Source: Bradyrhizobium ivorense (lineage in GTDB: Bacteria > Pseudomonadota > Alphaproteobacteria > Rhizobiales > Xanthobacteraceae). Taken from it: a stretch of DNA of 64,000 nucleotides. The notes beneath the pieces are model-generated. The model did no database searches and was not told where the DNA came from. It was given only the letters and a program-made list of their open reading frames with translations. Positions 26,093-35,028 of the stretch are shown one piece after another (positions within the stretch are counted from its first letter, which is position 1; each line of letters opens with the position of its first letter). The translations under genes were made by a program, and so were the position numbers. Location of the stretch: positions 1,116,001 through 1,180,000 of the forward strand of contig NZ_CAADFC020000016.1 of NCBI RefSeq assembly GCF_900696085.1, written 5' to 3'.

Positions 26093-27121
26093 TCAGAACG
26101 GGCTGATCGAAAAATACCGCAGCCACAGGTCGGTGAAGCGGCCTTTTTCCCAGATCCGGAACAGCGCCCAGTTCAGCGACTGCCGCAGCAGGTCGTTGCC
26201 CTTGCGCACGGCAATCCCGACGCCCTCGCCGAAATAGCGGCTCTCGACGAACGGGCCGCCGGAGAACGCGCAACATTCGGCGGAATCGGTGCCGTTGACC
26301 CAGAACGCCAGCGAGATCGCGTCGCCGAAGATGAAATCGACCTCGCCGCGGCGCAGCGCCGCGCGCAGCGCGTCGTTGTCAGGATAGGCGTGGATCTCGG
26401 CGTCGGTGAACATCGCCTTGAGATAGGCCTCGTGCGAGGTGCCGCCGATCACGCCGACCTTCTTGCCCTCGAGATATTCGGGGCGGATTTCCGGCAGCAC
26501 ATTGTCGCGCCGGGAAACAAAGCGCGCTGGCGCGCGGTAATAGGGATCGGTGAAATCGACCCTGGCGCGCAGCTGCGGCGTCACCGCCATCGAGGCGATG
26601 ATGGCGTCACCCCGGTTGGTCGCGAGCGCATCGACCAGGGTCTCGAAGCGGCGCATCTGGATGGTGCAGGTGACCTTGATCTCGTCGCAGAGCGCCCGCG
26701 CCAAATCGACGTTGAAGCCGGCCGGATTGCCGTCGGGGCCGGTGAAATTGAACGGCGGATAGTCGGTCTCGGTCAGGAAGCGGATCACGGTCAGCCGCGA
26801 CAGGTCCGGCCGCTCCGGCCGGCGCCGCGGGTCCCAGAACCCGGGCACCGCCTGCGGTGCCGCCTCGACGGCGGGCTTGGACGGGGTGGTCTGCGCCGGC
26901 GGGGCGGCCGCGGCCGGCGGCGCCGCGGGTGCAGCCGGCGCAGGGGCCGGCTTTGCGGTTGGGGCTGGAGCAGGCGCGGTCTTTGCCCCCGGAGGCTGCG
27001 GCGCTGGTGCTTGCGCCGCCGCGGGCCGTCCCGAAACCAGCAGCGCAGCCGCCGTCATCCCCACAGCCAGACAGAGCTGGCGCGAGCGGACGGCAAAGGG
27101 CTGGATGGACGGCACTGGCAT
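26093..27121 (-). CDS. Amino acid-type ABC transporter substrate-binding protein (SBP_bac_3)
   Basis: A 342-residue exported protein. A signal peptide (LCLAVGMTAAALLVSGRPAAAQA) is followed by an Ala/Pro-rich linker of about 50 residues (to about 90). A type II periplasmic binding domain then follows: VIRFLTETDYPPFNF, NPAGFNVDLARALCDEI, RGDAIIASMAVTPQ, YLEGKKVGVIGGTSHEAYL and VDFIFGDAISLAFW. The linker is unusual for the family and suggests the domain is held away from the membrane or binds cell wall. No transporter subunits are adjacent. Confidence 0.85.
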   Translation of the reverse strand: MPVPSIQPFAVRSRQLCLAVGMTAAALLVSGRPAAAQAPAPQPPGAKTAPAPAPTAKPAPAPAAPAAPPAAAAPPAQTTPSKPAVEAAPQAVPGFWDPRRRPERPDLSRLTVIRFLTETDYPPFNFTGPDGNPAGFNVDLARALCDEIKVTCTIQMRRFETLVDALATNRGDAIIASMAVTPQLRARVDFTDPYYRAPARFVSRRDNVLPEIRPEYLEGKKVGVIGGTSHEAYLKAMFTDAEIHAYPDNDALRAALRRGEVDFIFGDAISLAFWVNGTDSAECCAFSGGPFVESRYFGEGVGIAVRKGNDLLRQSLNWALFRIWEKGRFTDLWLRYFSISPF

Positions 27122-27217
27122 AAACTAAGCGATTTCAAGGGAATTGGACGGCCTTATAGACCATCCGGCGCGCGATGCGAGTGCCGATTCGGTCGATTCC
27201 GCCTCCGACCAGGGGGA

Positions 27218-27808
27218 TCAGAGATACCGTTTCAGATCGGTCGCCGCCGCTTCGGGGGTCCGTTTCAGGTTGAACGGCGAGACGAAACGGCCGTCGCGGT
27301 CCATCAGATAGATCAGCGCGGTGTGGTCCATCGTGTAGTCGCCATCCTTCAGCGGCACCTTCTTGGCGTAGACGCGATAGGCCGACAGCACCTTGGCGAT
27401 CGCAGCCGGATCGCCCGTCAGGCCCTTCAGGTGCGGATCGAAGCTCGAAAGATACTCCTTCATCGCAGCCTGGGTGTCGCGCTCCGGATCGACCGAGACG
27501 AAATAGGCGTTGACGCGGTCTGCGTCCTTGCCCATCGCCTTCAGCACCTCCGAGATCTCGAACAGCGAGGTCGGGCAGACGTCGGGGCAATGGGTGAAGC
27601 CGAAGAAGATCAGGGTCGGCTTGCCCTTGAGGTCGTTGTCGGTGACGGGCTTGCCGACCTGATCGGTAAGCTGGAACGGCCCGCCGATCGCCGACGGCGC
27701 GGCGACGGTGCGCAGGCCCCCGACCAGCCACAGCGTCAGGAACAGGCCGACCGCGAGGCTGGCGGCAAAGGCGGCGAAGATCACCAGCGGGCGGGTGGTC
27801 CGGGTCAT
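27218..27808 (-). CDS. SCO1/SenC family protein
   Basis: A 196-residue protein with an N-terminal membrane anchor (LVIFAAFAASLAVGLFLTLWLVGG) and a thioredoxin-like domain facing the periplasm. The copper-binding CPDVC motif is at 74-78 and the third ligand His162 is in YTMDHTALIYLMD. SCO proteins deliver copper to the CuA site of cytochrome oxidase or act as thiol reductants. A small membrane-protein gene lies 18 bases upstream and is probably cotranscribed. Confidence 0.92.
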   Translation of the reverse strand: MTRTTRPLVIFAAFAASLAVGLFLTLWLVGGLRTVAAPSAIGGPFQLTDQVGKPVTDNDLKGKPTLIFFGFTHCPDVCPTSLFEISEVLKAMGKDADRVNAYFVSVDPERDTQAAMKEYLSSFDPHLKGLTGDPAAIAKVLSAYRVYAKKVPLKDGDYTMDHTALIYLMDRDGRFVSPFNLKRTPEAAATDLKRYL

Positions 27809-27826
27809 GACGTCAGGCGATCCTTG

Positions 27827-28018
27827 TCAGAAGCAGGCCGAGATGCCGGCAGCGATCATCTCGAAGAACACCGCGGTCCCGTAGTGGAACCAGAGCGCGG
27901 CGGCGGCAAGCAGGGCCAGCCCGCCGATCCCGGCGGCGCCCCACAGGATCGCAGACGCCAACCGGCCCTGCGCCGGGGCGGCGATATCGTGAGGCTGGGC
28001 GGAAATCGGCTGAACCAT
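27827..28018 (-). CDS. Small single-helix membrane protein
   Basis: A 63-residue protein: a polar N terminus (MVQPISAQPHDIAAPAQGR), one long hydrophobic stretch (LASAILWGAAGIGGLALLAAAALWFHYGTAVFFEMIAAGI) and a short tail ending CF. No family is recognised. It lies 18 bases upstream of the SCO gene in the same direction, so a link to copper or cytochrome oxidase assembly is possible. The ATG at 28018 was chosen over upstream in-frame starts that add charged residues. Confidence 0.6.
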   Translation of the reverse strand: MVQPISAQPHDIAAPAQGRLASAILWGAAGIGGLALLAAAALWFHYGTAVFFEMIAAGISACF

Positions 28019-28163
28019 GCATGTGAGATAAGCCGGGTTCCGGCGAGCGGCAAGCGCCATGGCGGCGGCGCGCCGTCACATCATGGCGAGGGAGTTTTCC
28101 ACCCGCCTGATTGGTCGTGGCCGTGCCCGGCCTTGCCTGACTGACGGAAGAAGCAGCCGCCGC

Positions 28164-28634
28164 TTACCGCGTAGACGGTTTGTTCGCCGAAGCCTGAGCG
28201 TCATAGAAGCAGGGCCGGTACAGCGCCTGCAGCTGCTTGCCGCGCAGGAAGATCATGCGCCGGGTCAGGCCGCCCCGCGCCGTGATCCATTTCCGCACCG
28301 CCGGGGGATACATCAAGTACAGCATGTGCGTTGCTTCGGGATTGGTGATGGCGCGTCCGTCATCACCGTAGTCCCAGGCGGCATGGAAGCCGAGCGTGGC
28401 GTGCGAGGTCACACAGATCCGATCGTGAGGAACCTTGCCGAGCACGATGGTGCAGGCCGAGGCGCACAGACCGTCGATGATCACGGTTTCGCCCGATGTG
28501 CGCAGGTCTTGATATCTGTCGACGTAGATTCCGATTTTTCCGCCGCGATCGTCGGCGATCCTGACCACTGCTTGAGACGCCCCCATTCCCGCCAGCAGCA
28601 GAACCGCAGCGAGCAACCCCGTCATCAACTTCAT
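28164..28634 (-). CDS. Small exported protein with ClpP-fold-like SAC motif
   Basis: A 156-residue protein with a signal peptide (MKLMTGLLAAVLLLAGMGASQA). The mature part has YVDRYQDLRTSGETVIIDGLCASACTIVL, then a His in LGFHAAWD. The Ser in CASAC and that His mirror the same pattern in the protein at the left end of the window (CASAC, then GVHRF), which suggests a shared ClpP/crotonase-like fold. Function is unknown and no catalytic proof is available. The start was set at 28634 to give a clean signal peptide; the open frame continues 15 residues further. Confidence 0.65.
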   Translation of the reverse strand: MKLMTGLLAAVLLLAGMGASQAVVRIADDRGGKIGIYVDRYQDLRTSGETVIIDGLCASACTIVLGKVPHDRICVTSHATLGFHAAWDYGDDGRAITNPEATHMLYLMYPPAVRKWITARGGLTRRMIFLRGKQLQALYRPCFYDAQASANKPSTR

Positions 28635-28868
28635 TGGCCTGCCCCAGTCGAAATCGAATCTGTTGGTCTTGTGATGCAAGATTGGCGTGAGCGTGTTGCG
28701 GACTCGGATTTTTGTCCAGACGACGCAGGCCAGTCAAAACAAATTCAAATTGGGTGTTGCGCCCACGCTGCAGTCACGTGTGGAAAGGTCCCAATCTGGA
28801 ACAGATTGCCGCAACCGCTTGATGCCGCGCCGCCACAGGCAACGGGCTTTCGGGGACGATTTGCCGTT

Positions 28869-28890
28869 GACCCCGTGCAATGACGGGGTC
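28869..28890. other. Perfect 8-bp hairpin upstream of FAD dehydrogenase gene
   Basis: GACCCCGT and ACGGGGTC pair across a six-base loop. It ends 30 bases before the start at 28920, so it may be an operator or a 5' leader structure. Nothing else is recognised between 28635 and 28919. Confidence 0.4.
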
Positions 28891-28919
28891 TTCAATCTCG
28901 GCGGGTGGGGGAAATCAGA

Positions 28920-30578
28920 ATGGCTGACGATGCAGACGTAATCGTGGTCGGCGGCGGACTTGCGGGTCTGGTCGCGGCAACCGAGATCGCCGACGCCGGC
29001 AAGCGCGTCATCGTGCTCGACCAGGAAGCGGAACAGAGCCTCGGTGGCCAGGCGTTCTGGTCGTTCGGTGGCCTATTCCTGGTCGATTCGCCGGAACAGC
29101 GGCGGCTTGGCATCAAGGATTCGTTCGAGCTTGCGCTGCAGGACTGGATGGGCACCGCGGGCTTCGATCGCGAGGAGGATCACTGGCCGCGCCAATGGGC
29201 CGAGGCCTATGTCGCCTTCGCCGCCGGCGAGAAGCGCGACTGGCTGCGCGCGATGGGCCACCGTATTTTCCCGGTCGTCGGCTGGGCCGAACGCGGCGGC
29301 TATGACGCGATGGGCCACGGCAATTCGGTGCCCCGCTTTCACGTCACCTGGGGCACCGGCCCCGGCATCGTCGAGCCATTCGAGCGCCGCGCGCGCGAGG
29401 CCGCCAAGACCGGACGGCTGATCTTCAAGTTCCGCCATCGCGTCGACGCGCTCAGCGTCAGCAACGGCGGCGTCGACGGCGTCCGCGGTGTCATCCTCGA
29501 ACCGAGCAGCGTCGACCGCGGCAAGAGCTCGTCGCGCAACGTCGTCGGCGATTTCACGTTGCGCGCGCAGGCGGTGATCGTCGCCTCCGGCGGCATCGGC
29601 GGCAACCACGATCTGGTGCGGCAAAACTGGCCGAAGCGGCTCGGCGAACCGCCGAAATTCATGATCTCCGGCGTGCCCGAGCATGTCGACGGCCGCATGA
29701 TCGGCATCACCGAGGCCGCCGGCGCGCGGCTGATCAACCGCGACCGGATGTGGCACTACGTCGAGGGCATCCAGAACTGGAACCCGATCTGGCCGCGTCA
29801 CGGCATCCGGATTCTGCCGGGACCGTCGTCGATGTGGTTCGACGCGACCGGCAAGCGGCTGCCGGCGCCGCTGTTCCCCGGCTCCGACACGCTCGGGCAG
29901 CTGCATTACATCATGGGCACCGGCTACGATTATTCCTGGTTCATCCTGACCCAGAGCATCATCAAGAAGGAATTCGCGCTCTCCGGCTCCGAGCAGAATC
30001 CCGATCTCACCGGCAAGAGCTGGCGCATGACGATCAAGCGCGCCACCAACAAGGGCGCGCCGGCGCCGGTCGAGGCGTTCAAGCAGCACGGCGTCGACTT
30101 CATCGTGCGCGACAATCTCGGCGATCTCGTCGCCGCCATGAACAAGCTCGCCGGCGGCGACCTGCTGAAGCTCGATCGTATCAAGGCGCAGATCGAGGCG
30201 CGCGACCGCGAGATCAGTAACCCCTACGTCAAGGATGCGCAGGTGATGAACCTGCACAATGCGCGCCGCTACATCGGCGATAAACTGATCCGCACCGCCA
30301 AACCGCATCGCATCCTCGATCCCGAGCACGGCCCGCTGATCGCGGTGAAGCTGAACATTCTCACCCGCAAGACGCTCGGCGGCTTCGAGACTGATCTGGA
30401 CTCGCGCGTGTTCGGCAACGATCACCAGATCATCCGCGGGCTCTATGCAGCCGGCGAAGCCGCCGGCTTCGGCGGCGGCGGCGTGCACGGCTATCGCTCG
30501 CTGGAGGGCACCTTCCTCGGCGGCTGCCTGTTCTCAGGCCGCAACGCCGGACGCGCGGCAGCGAAGGCGGTGGGGTAG
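28920..30578 (+). CDS. FAD-binding dehydrogenase (3-ketosteroid dehydrogenase/fumarate reductase flavoprotein-like)
   Basis: A 552-residue flavoprotein. The dinucleotide motif is VIVVGGGLAGLVAATEIADAG at the start, with the conserved Glu after FAD strand 2 not clearly placed. The C-terminal flavin-binding signature is GLYAAGEAAGFGGGGVHGYR and GTFLGGCLFSGRNAGRAA. The middle fits the FAD_binding_2 domain, whose members oxidise or reduce C-C bonds of steroids, fumarate-like acids and similar substrates. The ATG at 28920 is preceded by GGGGGAAATCAGA. Its stop codon TAG is the first codon of a TAGAGC repeat. Confidence 0.85.
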   Translation: MADDADVIVVGGGLAGLVAATEIADAGKRVIVLDQEAEQSLGGQAFWSFGGLFLVDSPEQRRLGIKDSFELALQDWMGTAGFDREEDHWPRQWAEAYVAFAAGEKRDWLRAMGHRIFPVVGWAERGGYDAMGHGNSVPRFHVTWGTGPGIVEPFERRAREAAKTGRLIFKFRHRVDALSVSNGGVDGVRGVILEPSSVDRGKSSSRNVVGDFTLRAQAVIVASGGIGGNHDLVRQNWPKRLGEPPKFMISGVPEHVDGRMIGITEAAGARLINRDRMWHYVEGIQNWNPIWPRHGIRILPGPSSMWFDATGKRLPAPLFPGSDTLGQLHYIMGTGYDYSWFILTQSIIKKEFALSGSEQNPDLTGKSWRMTIKRATNKGAPAPVEAFKQHGVDFIVRDNLGDLVAAMNKLAGGDLLKLDRIKAQIEARDREISNPYVKDAQVMNLHNARRYIGDKLIRTAKPHRILDPEHGPLIAVKLNILTRKTLGGFETDLDSRVFGNDHQIIRGLYAAGEAAGFGGGGVHGYRSLEGTFLGGCLFSGRNAGRAAAKAVG

Positions 30579-30679
30579 AGCATGATCCGGAAAAGTGTGA
30601 AGCGGTCTTCCGAAAAGATCATGCTCAAACAAAGAGCTAAAGCGCGATGACGCTTCAACGAAATCTCATCGCGCTTTAG
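30576..30679. repeat. TAGAGCATGATC palindromic element, copy 1
   Basis: It starts with the stop codon TAG of the preceding gene. Hairpin 1 pairs AGCATGATC with GATCATGCT around GGAAAAGTGTGAAGCGG; hairpin 2 pairs AAAGCGCGATGA with TCATCGCGCTTT. Copies 2 and 4 have the same two parts and copy 3 has only hairpin 1. Confidence 0.8.
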
Positions 30680-30731
30680 TCGGAGCCCGCCGGGGTGAAC
30701 CGACGGGCCTTGTTGCTGAGTCCGTATGTCT

Positions 30732-31091
30732 TCAGGCCGTCTTGGTGAAAAGCGTCAGGACGCCGTCGGTGAGATTGACCGCGACAACTTGTGCCGAGGT
30801 CATGCCCTTCGCCTTGAGCGCGGATACGGCTTCCTTGGACCCGTCGATGGAACCCCGCAGCCTCTGCAGATCGTCCTCGCTTGCCTTTGCGACCACAGCC
30901 TCGATCCTTGACCGGACCTCGGGCTGCAGTTCCTTGACGTCTACGACCTGTATGCTCCGGATGGTGGCGGACTCTTCTGACTGAGCCTGCGGCGGCGCCT
31001 TCGGTTGCGTTCCCTGCATTTGCGCCCAAGCAGGTGTTCCAAGCGAGAGCGCAGCAGCGATGACCGATGCCGTAAAGATGCGCATGAGCAT
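30732..31091 (-). CDS. Hypothetical exported protein
   Basis: A 119-residue protein with a signal peptide (MRIFTASVIAAALSLGTPAWAQ), a Gln/Pro-rich linker and a helical C-terminal domain of about 75 residues (ATIRSIQVVDVKEL, AVVAKASEDDLQRLRGSID, VSALKAKGMTSAQVVAVNL). I do not recognise a family. ATG at 31091 or 31085 could be used. Nothing is recognised in the gap 31092-31333 beyond its promoter region. Confidence 0.65.
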   Translation of the reverse strand: MLMRIFTASVIAAALSLGTPAWAQMQGTQPKAPPQAQSEESATIRSIQVVDVKELQPEVRSRIEAVVAKASEDDLQRLRGSIDGSKEAVSALKAKGMTSAQVVAVNLTDGVLTLFTKTA

Positions 31092-31333
31092 TCCTTATGT
31101 TGATTGCCCCCAACATCCCGCGACAACGAGCCTTCCCTGCATAAGGTTCCGGCCGGAACTCCACTCTCGACGAGTGCGGTATGCAGTTAGGGGCGCCACC
31201 AAATACCGAAAAACAACCCCATGCAAAGTAGCACCGGCGGCCGGCGTTCGACATGGCGGCTTGACACGTCGGGCAACTCAGGGGCAATATTCTAATATTC
31301 CGAACTCGTGTGCATGCCCCTCGCCCGCCCCGA

Positions 31334-31681
31334 CTAATCCGCCTCCGCGCTGAAGAAGCGGACGCCGAAGGTGTCGGCGTTGGCCTCGCCCCAATCGTAC
31401 AGCGCCTGCAGCATCGGCTTCAGCATCTCGCCGCGCCTGGTCAGGCAATAGCGCGACGAGCTGCCGGCGCGCTCCTGCTTGACGAAGCCTGAATTGCAGA
31501 GATCGCGCAGGCGTTCGGTCAGGACCTTGTCGCTGAGCTGCGGGATGTCGTGGCGCAGTTCGCCATAGCGCATCGGGCGCACCTTCAATCGGCTCAGGAT
31601 CACCGTCTTCCATTTGCCGCTGAGCTGATCGATCGAGAACTCGACCGGACAGCCATATTTGCGCTTGGTCTTGCGGATCAT
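31334..31681 (-). CDS. HxlR family transcriptional regulator
   Basis: A 115-residue winged-helix protein with the HxlR signature: CPVEFSIDQLSGKWKTVILSRL at the start, RYGELRHDIPQLSDKVLTERLRDL as the recognition region, and YCLTRRGEMLKPML in the wing. The Cys in the N-terminal part (YGCPVE) corresponds to the redox-sensing Cys of some members. Target genes are unknown; the fusion gene at 31968 is divergent across a repeat. Confidence 0.88.
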   Translation of the reverse strand: MIRKTKRKYGCPVEFSIDQLSGKWKTVILSRLKVRPMRYGELRHDIPQLSDKVLTERLRDLCNSGFVKQERAGSSSRYCLTRRGEMLKPMLQALYDWGEANADTFGVRFFSAEAD

Positions 31682-31737
31682 CCCACTCTCCTGCGGGGCT
31701 CTCCATGCCCCGGATTGCGCGGCGCTCCACCCGGGCT

Positions 31738-31873
31738 AGAGGTCCTCCCCTTGAAAAGGGGAGGTCGCTTTGCTCGCAAGAGCAAAGCGGGTGGGATCTG
31801 CTCTCTCCACAAGCAGCGGTGCCTGGGGCTGCCCCCATCCCGACCTTCCCCCTTCCAGGGGGAAGGAGAAGCA
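31738..31873. repeat. Palindromic element, same class as the one inside lhr
   Basis: Left arm GGTCCTCCCCTTGAAAAGGG, right arm CTTCCCCCTTCCAGGGGGAA, with GCTTTGCTCGCAAGAGCAAAGC in between. It lies between the divergent HxlR and CDGSH-globin genes. A shorter second palindrome, GAGCGCC...GGCTCTCC, may flank it. Confidence 0.7.
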
Positions 31874-31967
31874 AGCAATCCCTCAAGCTTTCCATCTGGT
31901 TCGTTGAGCGCCGCCGTCGATCCATCTAAGCACGCTTTGCGCGGGTTGGGCGAGATTTGGGACAGCA

Positions 31968-33427
31968 ATGCAGGACATGACAGAGGACAGCTCCGCACCA
32001 GGCCCGGGCAACCAAAGTACGACGCGCAAGCGCATCGTCGTCAGACGCAACGGACCCTACGAACCCGATCCCGGCATTCCGATCGTCGATCATCTCGGCG
32101 TGCCTGTTACAGCCGAGGCCCCGGTGCGGCTGTGCCGCTGCGGGCAATCGCAGTCAAAGCCGTTTTGCGATGACAGCCACATCACGCGCGGCTTTGTCGA
32201 TGCCAAGGACCCGCGCCGCGTGCCCGACAAGCTCGACGTCTACGCGGGGCAGCAGGCGTTCGTGTTCGACAACCGCGGCACCTGCGCGCACTCCGCCTTC
32301 TGCACGGATCGGCTCAATGCTGTGTTCCATCTCGGCGAGGAGCCGTTCATTGCGCCGAGTGGCGCGCGGCTCGACGATCTCGTCAATGCGGTGCGCCGAT
32401 GCCCGTCGGGCGCGCTCGGCATCGGCATCGGACCAGTGCGTGACACGAACCTGTCCGATATCAACCGGCCGCCGCAGATCGAGATCTCTAGGGACGGCCC
32501 CTATCGCGTCACCGGGCATGTCGAGCTGGTCGACGAGGATGGCGTCCCGATCGCACAGAATGCCGGCGCCTCGCGCGAGCACGTCAGCCTGTGCCGCTGC
32601 GGCGCGTCGTTGAACAAGCCGTTCTGCAGCGGCATGCATTGGAGCGTCGCCTTTCGCGATCCGCTGCCCGATCCGCTGCGCGAGCCGACGCTGTTCGAAT
32701 GGGCCGGCGGCTATCCGGCGCTGCTCGACATGACGCGGATCTTCTACAGCCGCTACGTTCCCGAGGACCCGCTGCTCGGGCCGCTGTTCGCCGAGATGTC
32801 GCCGGACCATCCGGAACGGGTCGCGGCCTGGCTCAGCGAGGTGTTCGGCGGCCCGCGCTTCTACACCGAGCGCTATGGCGGCTATCGGCGGATGGTCTCG
32901 CAGCACATCGGCAAAGAGATCAGGCCGGAGCAGCGCGCGCTGTGGGCCACCTACATGGTGCAGAGCGCCGACGATGCCGGACTGCCGTCCGATCCGGAAT
33001 TCCGCGCCGCCTTCGTCGCCTATATCGAATGGGGCTCGCGGATCGCGGTGGAGAATTCCGGCCCCAGCGCCACGCCGCCGCCGAACATGCCGGTACCGCG
33101 CTGGTGGTGGGTCTGCAACGCGACGCCCGGCGCGCGGCCATCCGCCGTCGCAGATGACACGCAGATGACGAGCGATGCCGGCCCGGCCTTGCCCGGCCCC
33201 GGCGAGGCCGTCGCGTTCGAACAGCACATCTGTTCCGGCCGATGGACCGCAACTCGATGCTGTTCGCCTTCGACCTCTGGAAGGAAGACGACGTCATCAG
33301 GCACCATCGCCGGATCCTGGCCCGCCTCGAGACCGGCACCATGCCTTGCGACGGCGCATGGCCGGCCGAGCGCATGGCGCTGTTCGCGCGGTGGGCGGCG
33401 GCGCTGAACGCGCCAACCGGATCGTGA
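31968..33427 (+). CDS. CDGSH / ferredoxin-like / CDGSH / truncated globin (group II) fusion, frameshifted near the 3' end
   Basis: Domain order: CDGSH-type cluster site CRCGQSQSKPFCDDSH (56-71); a Fer4_19-like mono-cluster domain with CAHSAFC (106-112) and RRCPSGAL (143-150); a second CDGSH site CRCGASLNKPFCSGMH (209-224); and a group II truncated globin (about 245-365) with B10 Tyr in RIFYSRY, proximal His in SQHIGKE and G8 Trp in ALWATYM. All Cys/His cluster ligands are present. Near residue 421 (about 33231) the frame shifts. As read, the tail is nonsense and stops at 33407, while one frame over (33233-33427) it resumes LFRPMDRNSMLFAFDLW and ends ALNAPTGS. The likely role is NO/O2 handling or redox transfer. 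Confidence 0.8.
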
Positions 33428-33497
33428 AGCCACGCCCGATTGAACCGTCCGCGCAGGCGTGGTGCAATCGCCATCGCACGGACGGAACTGCTCGGCG

Positions 33498-34424
33498 ATG
33501 CGGCTGCGACCAATCCGCATGTTGGCTCTGGCTGGCGCGCTCGCCGTGAGCACGGCGGCAGCGCACGCGGATGCGCTCGTCGTCGGCGGCACGACGCGGA
33601 CGTTCACGGCGCAGGTGCCGAACGGCACAAGGCCGGTGCCGCTCGTCATCGCGCTGCACGGCAAGACCCAGCGCGGCGCCGACATGGTCACGCGAACCTC
33701 GTGGCCATTGATCGCCAGGCGCGACGATTTTGCCGTGGTGTTTCCCGACGGGCTGAACCAGGCCTGGGCCGACTCCCGGCCGGACGAGCGGCGCGCCGCC
33801 AATCCCCCGCCAAAGGGCACCGACGACGTCGCCTTCATCACCCAACTGGTCGGCAAGTTCGTCGCCGACGGCATCGCCGACCCGAAGCGCGTCTATGTCA
33901 CCGGCATCTCCAATGGCGGCGCGATGGCGATGACGCTGGCCTGCGAGCGCGCCGAGCTGTTCGCCGCCGCGGCCAGTGTCGTGATGAACCTGACCGCCGA
34001 ATCCGCGCGCGCCTGCAAGCCGTCGCGTCCGATCCCGATGCTGCTGATGAACGGCACGGTCGATCCGCTGATTCCCTATGACGGCGGGCGCGGCAGCAGC
34101 TATTTTGCCGCCGACGGGTTCTGGTCGACGACGCAGACGCTGCAATTCTGGCGCCGCCTCGACGGCTGCGAGAGCAAGGATGCCGCAACCACCGATCTTG
34201 CCGACCGCAACCCCTCGGATCAATCGACGGTGACGCGGATCGACTCAGCCTGCCCGCAGGGCCGCGACGTCGTGCTCTATCGGGTCAATGGCGGCGGCCA
34301 TCGCATGCCCGGTCACTTTCCGGACGCGCATTTTCCAAAACTCGCCGCCGCGCTGCTCGGCCCGCAAAATGGCGACATCGACGGCGCCGACACGATCTGG
34401 GCGTTCTTCGCGCGATTTCCGTGA
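33498..34424 (+). CDS. LpqC-type esterase (PHB depolymerase-like alpha/beta hydrolase)
   Basis: A 308-residue exported hydrolase. A signal peptide (MLALAGALAVSTAAAHA) precedes an alpha/beta domain starting VPLVIALHGKTQRGADM. The nucleophile elbow GISNGGAMA is present, with Asp in NGTVDPLIPY and the His in GGGHRMPG. The COG3509 group includes polyhydroxybutyrate depolymerases, feruloyl and acetylxylan esterases. The substrate is not clear. The ATG at 33498 gives the best leader; an upstream start would add 13 residues. Confidence 0.85.
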   Translation: MRLRPIRMLALAGALAVSTAAAHADALVVGGTTRTFTAQVPNGTRPVPLVIALHGKTQRGADMVTRTSWPLIARRDDFAVVFPDGLNQAWADSRPDERRAANPPPKGTDDVAFITQLVGKFVADGIADPKRVYVTGISNGGAMAMTLACERAELFAAAASVVMNLTAESARACKPSRPIPMLLMNGTVDPLIPYDGGRGSSYFAADGFWSTTQTLQFWRRLDGCESKDAATTDLADRNPSDQSTVTRIDSACPQGRDVVLYRVNGGGHRMPGHFPDAHFPKLAAALLGPQNGDIDGADTIWAFFARFP

Positions 34425-34503
34425 AGGTGCGCGCTGCAAAATGCGCAGTGGCGGCGGCAGCGTAAGCAGGCTAGACAGTGCCGCCATTCAAGTGGAGACC
34501 CAA

Positions 34504-34854
34504 ATGAGCATTCAGCGTTTCGAAACCGGCCCGCGCATGAGCCAGGTCGTGGTGCACGGCAACACCGTCTATCTCGCCGGCGTCGTCGCCGGCAAGGCCG
34601 CGGGCGGCAGCGTGGCCGACCAGACCAAGGACATCCTGTCGATCATCGACGGCCATCTGGCCAAGGCGGGCACCGACAAGTCAAAGCTGCTCAGCGCCAA
34701 CATCTACATCACCGACATGAAGACCTTCCCCGAGATGAACGCGGTGTGGGACGGCTGGGTCTCGCCGGGCAACACGCCGGCGCGCGCCACCGTCGAGGCC
34801 AAGCTCGCGGCGCCACAGTACAATGTCGAGATCATGGTGGTCGCGGCGAAGTAA
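34504..34854 (+). CDS. RidA family (YjgF/YER057c/UK114) protein
   Basis: A 116-residue RidA-type protein: MSQVVVHGNTVYLAGVV, QTKDILSIIDGHLAKAG, SKLLSANIYITDM and the catalytic Arg in GNTPARATVEAKL. RidA hydrolyses reactive enamine/imine intermediates of amino acid catabolism. The C terminus is shorter than in the E. coli enzyme but the barrel is complete. The start follows GTGGAGACCCAA. Confidence 0.9.
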   Translation: MSIQRFETGPRMSQVVVHGNTVYLAGVVAGKAAGGSVADQTKDILSIIDGHLAKAGTDKSKLLSANIYITDMKTFPEMNAVWDGWVSPGNTPARATVEAKLAAPQYNVEIMVVAAK

Positions 34855-34933
34855 CGCGACCACGTCCGCCGAAACGAGCTTCCCCATGCCCCGGATTGCA
34901 AACTGCAATTCGGGGCATGGTTTTGTCGGCGCG

Positions 34934-35028
34934 TTAAAGCGCGATGAGATTTGGTTGAACGCTTTAGTTCTCTGTTTAAGCATGATCTTTTCGGAAAACC
35001 GCTTCGCACTTTTCCGGATCATGCTCTA
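34934..35028. repeat. TAGAGCATGATC palindromic element, copy 2
   Basis: In reverse orientation: TTAAAGCGCGATGAGATTTG then GCATGATCTTTTCGG and CCGGATCATGCTCTA. The final CTA is the stop codon of the minus-strand gene at 35026. Confidence 0.8.

Noticed and set aside
29073..30488. Minus-strand open frame of 471 residues opposite the FAD dehydrogenase
   Set aside because: It is the exact shadow of a gene with full flavin motifs; it has no recognisable domain.
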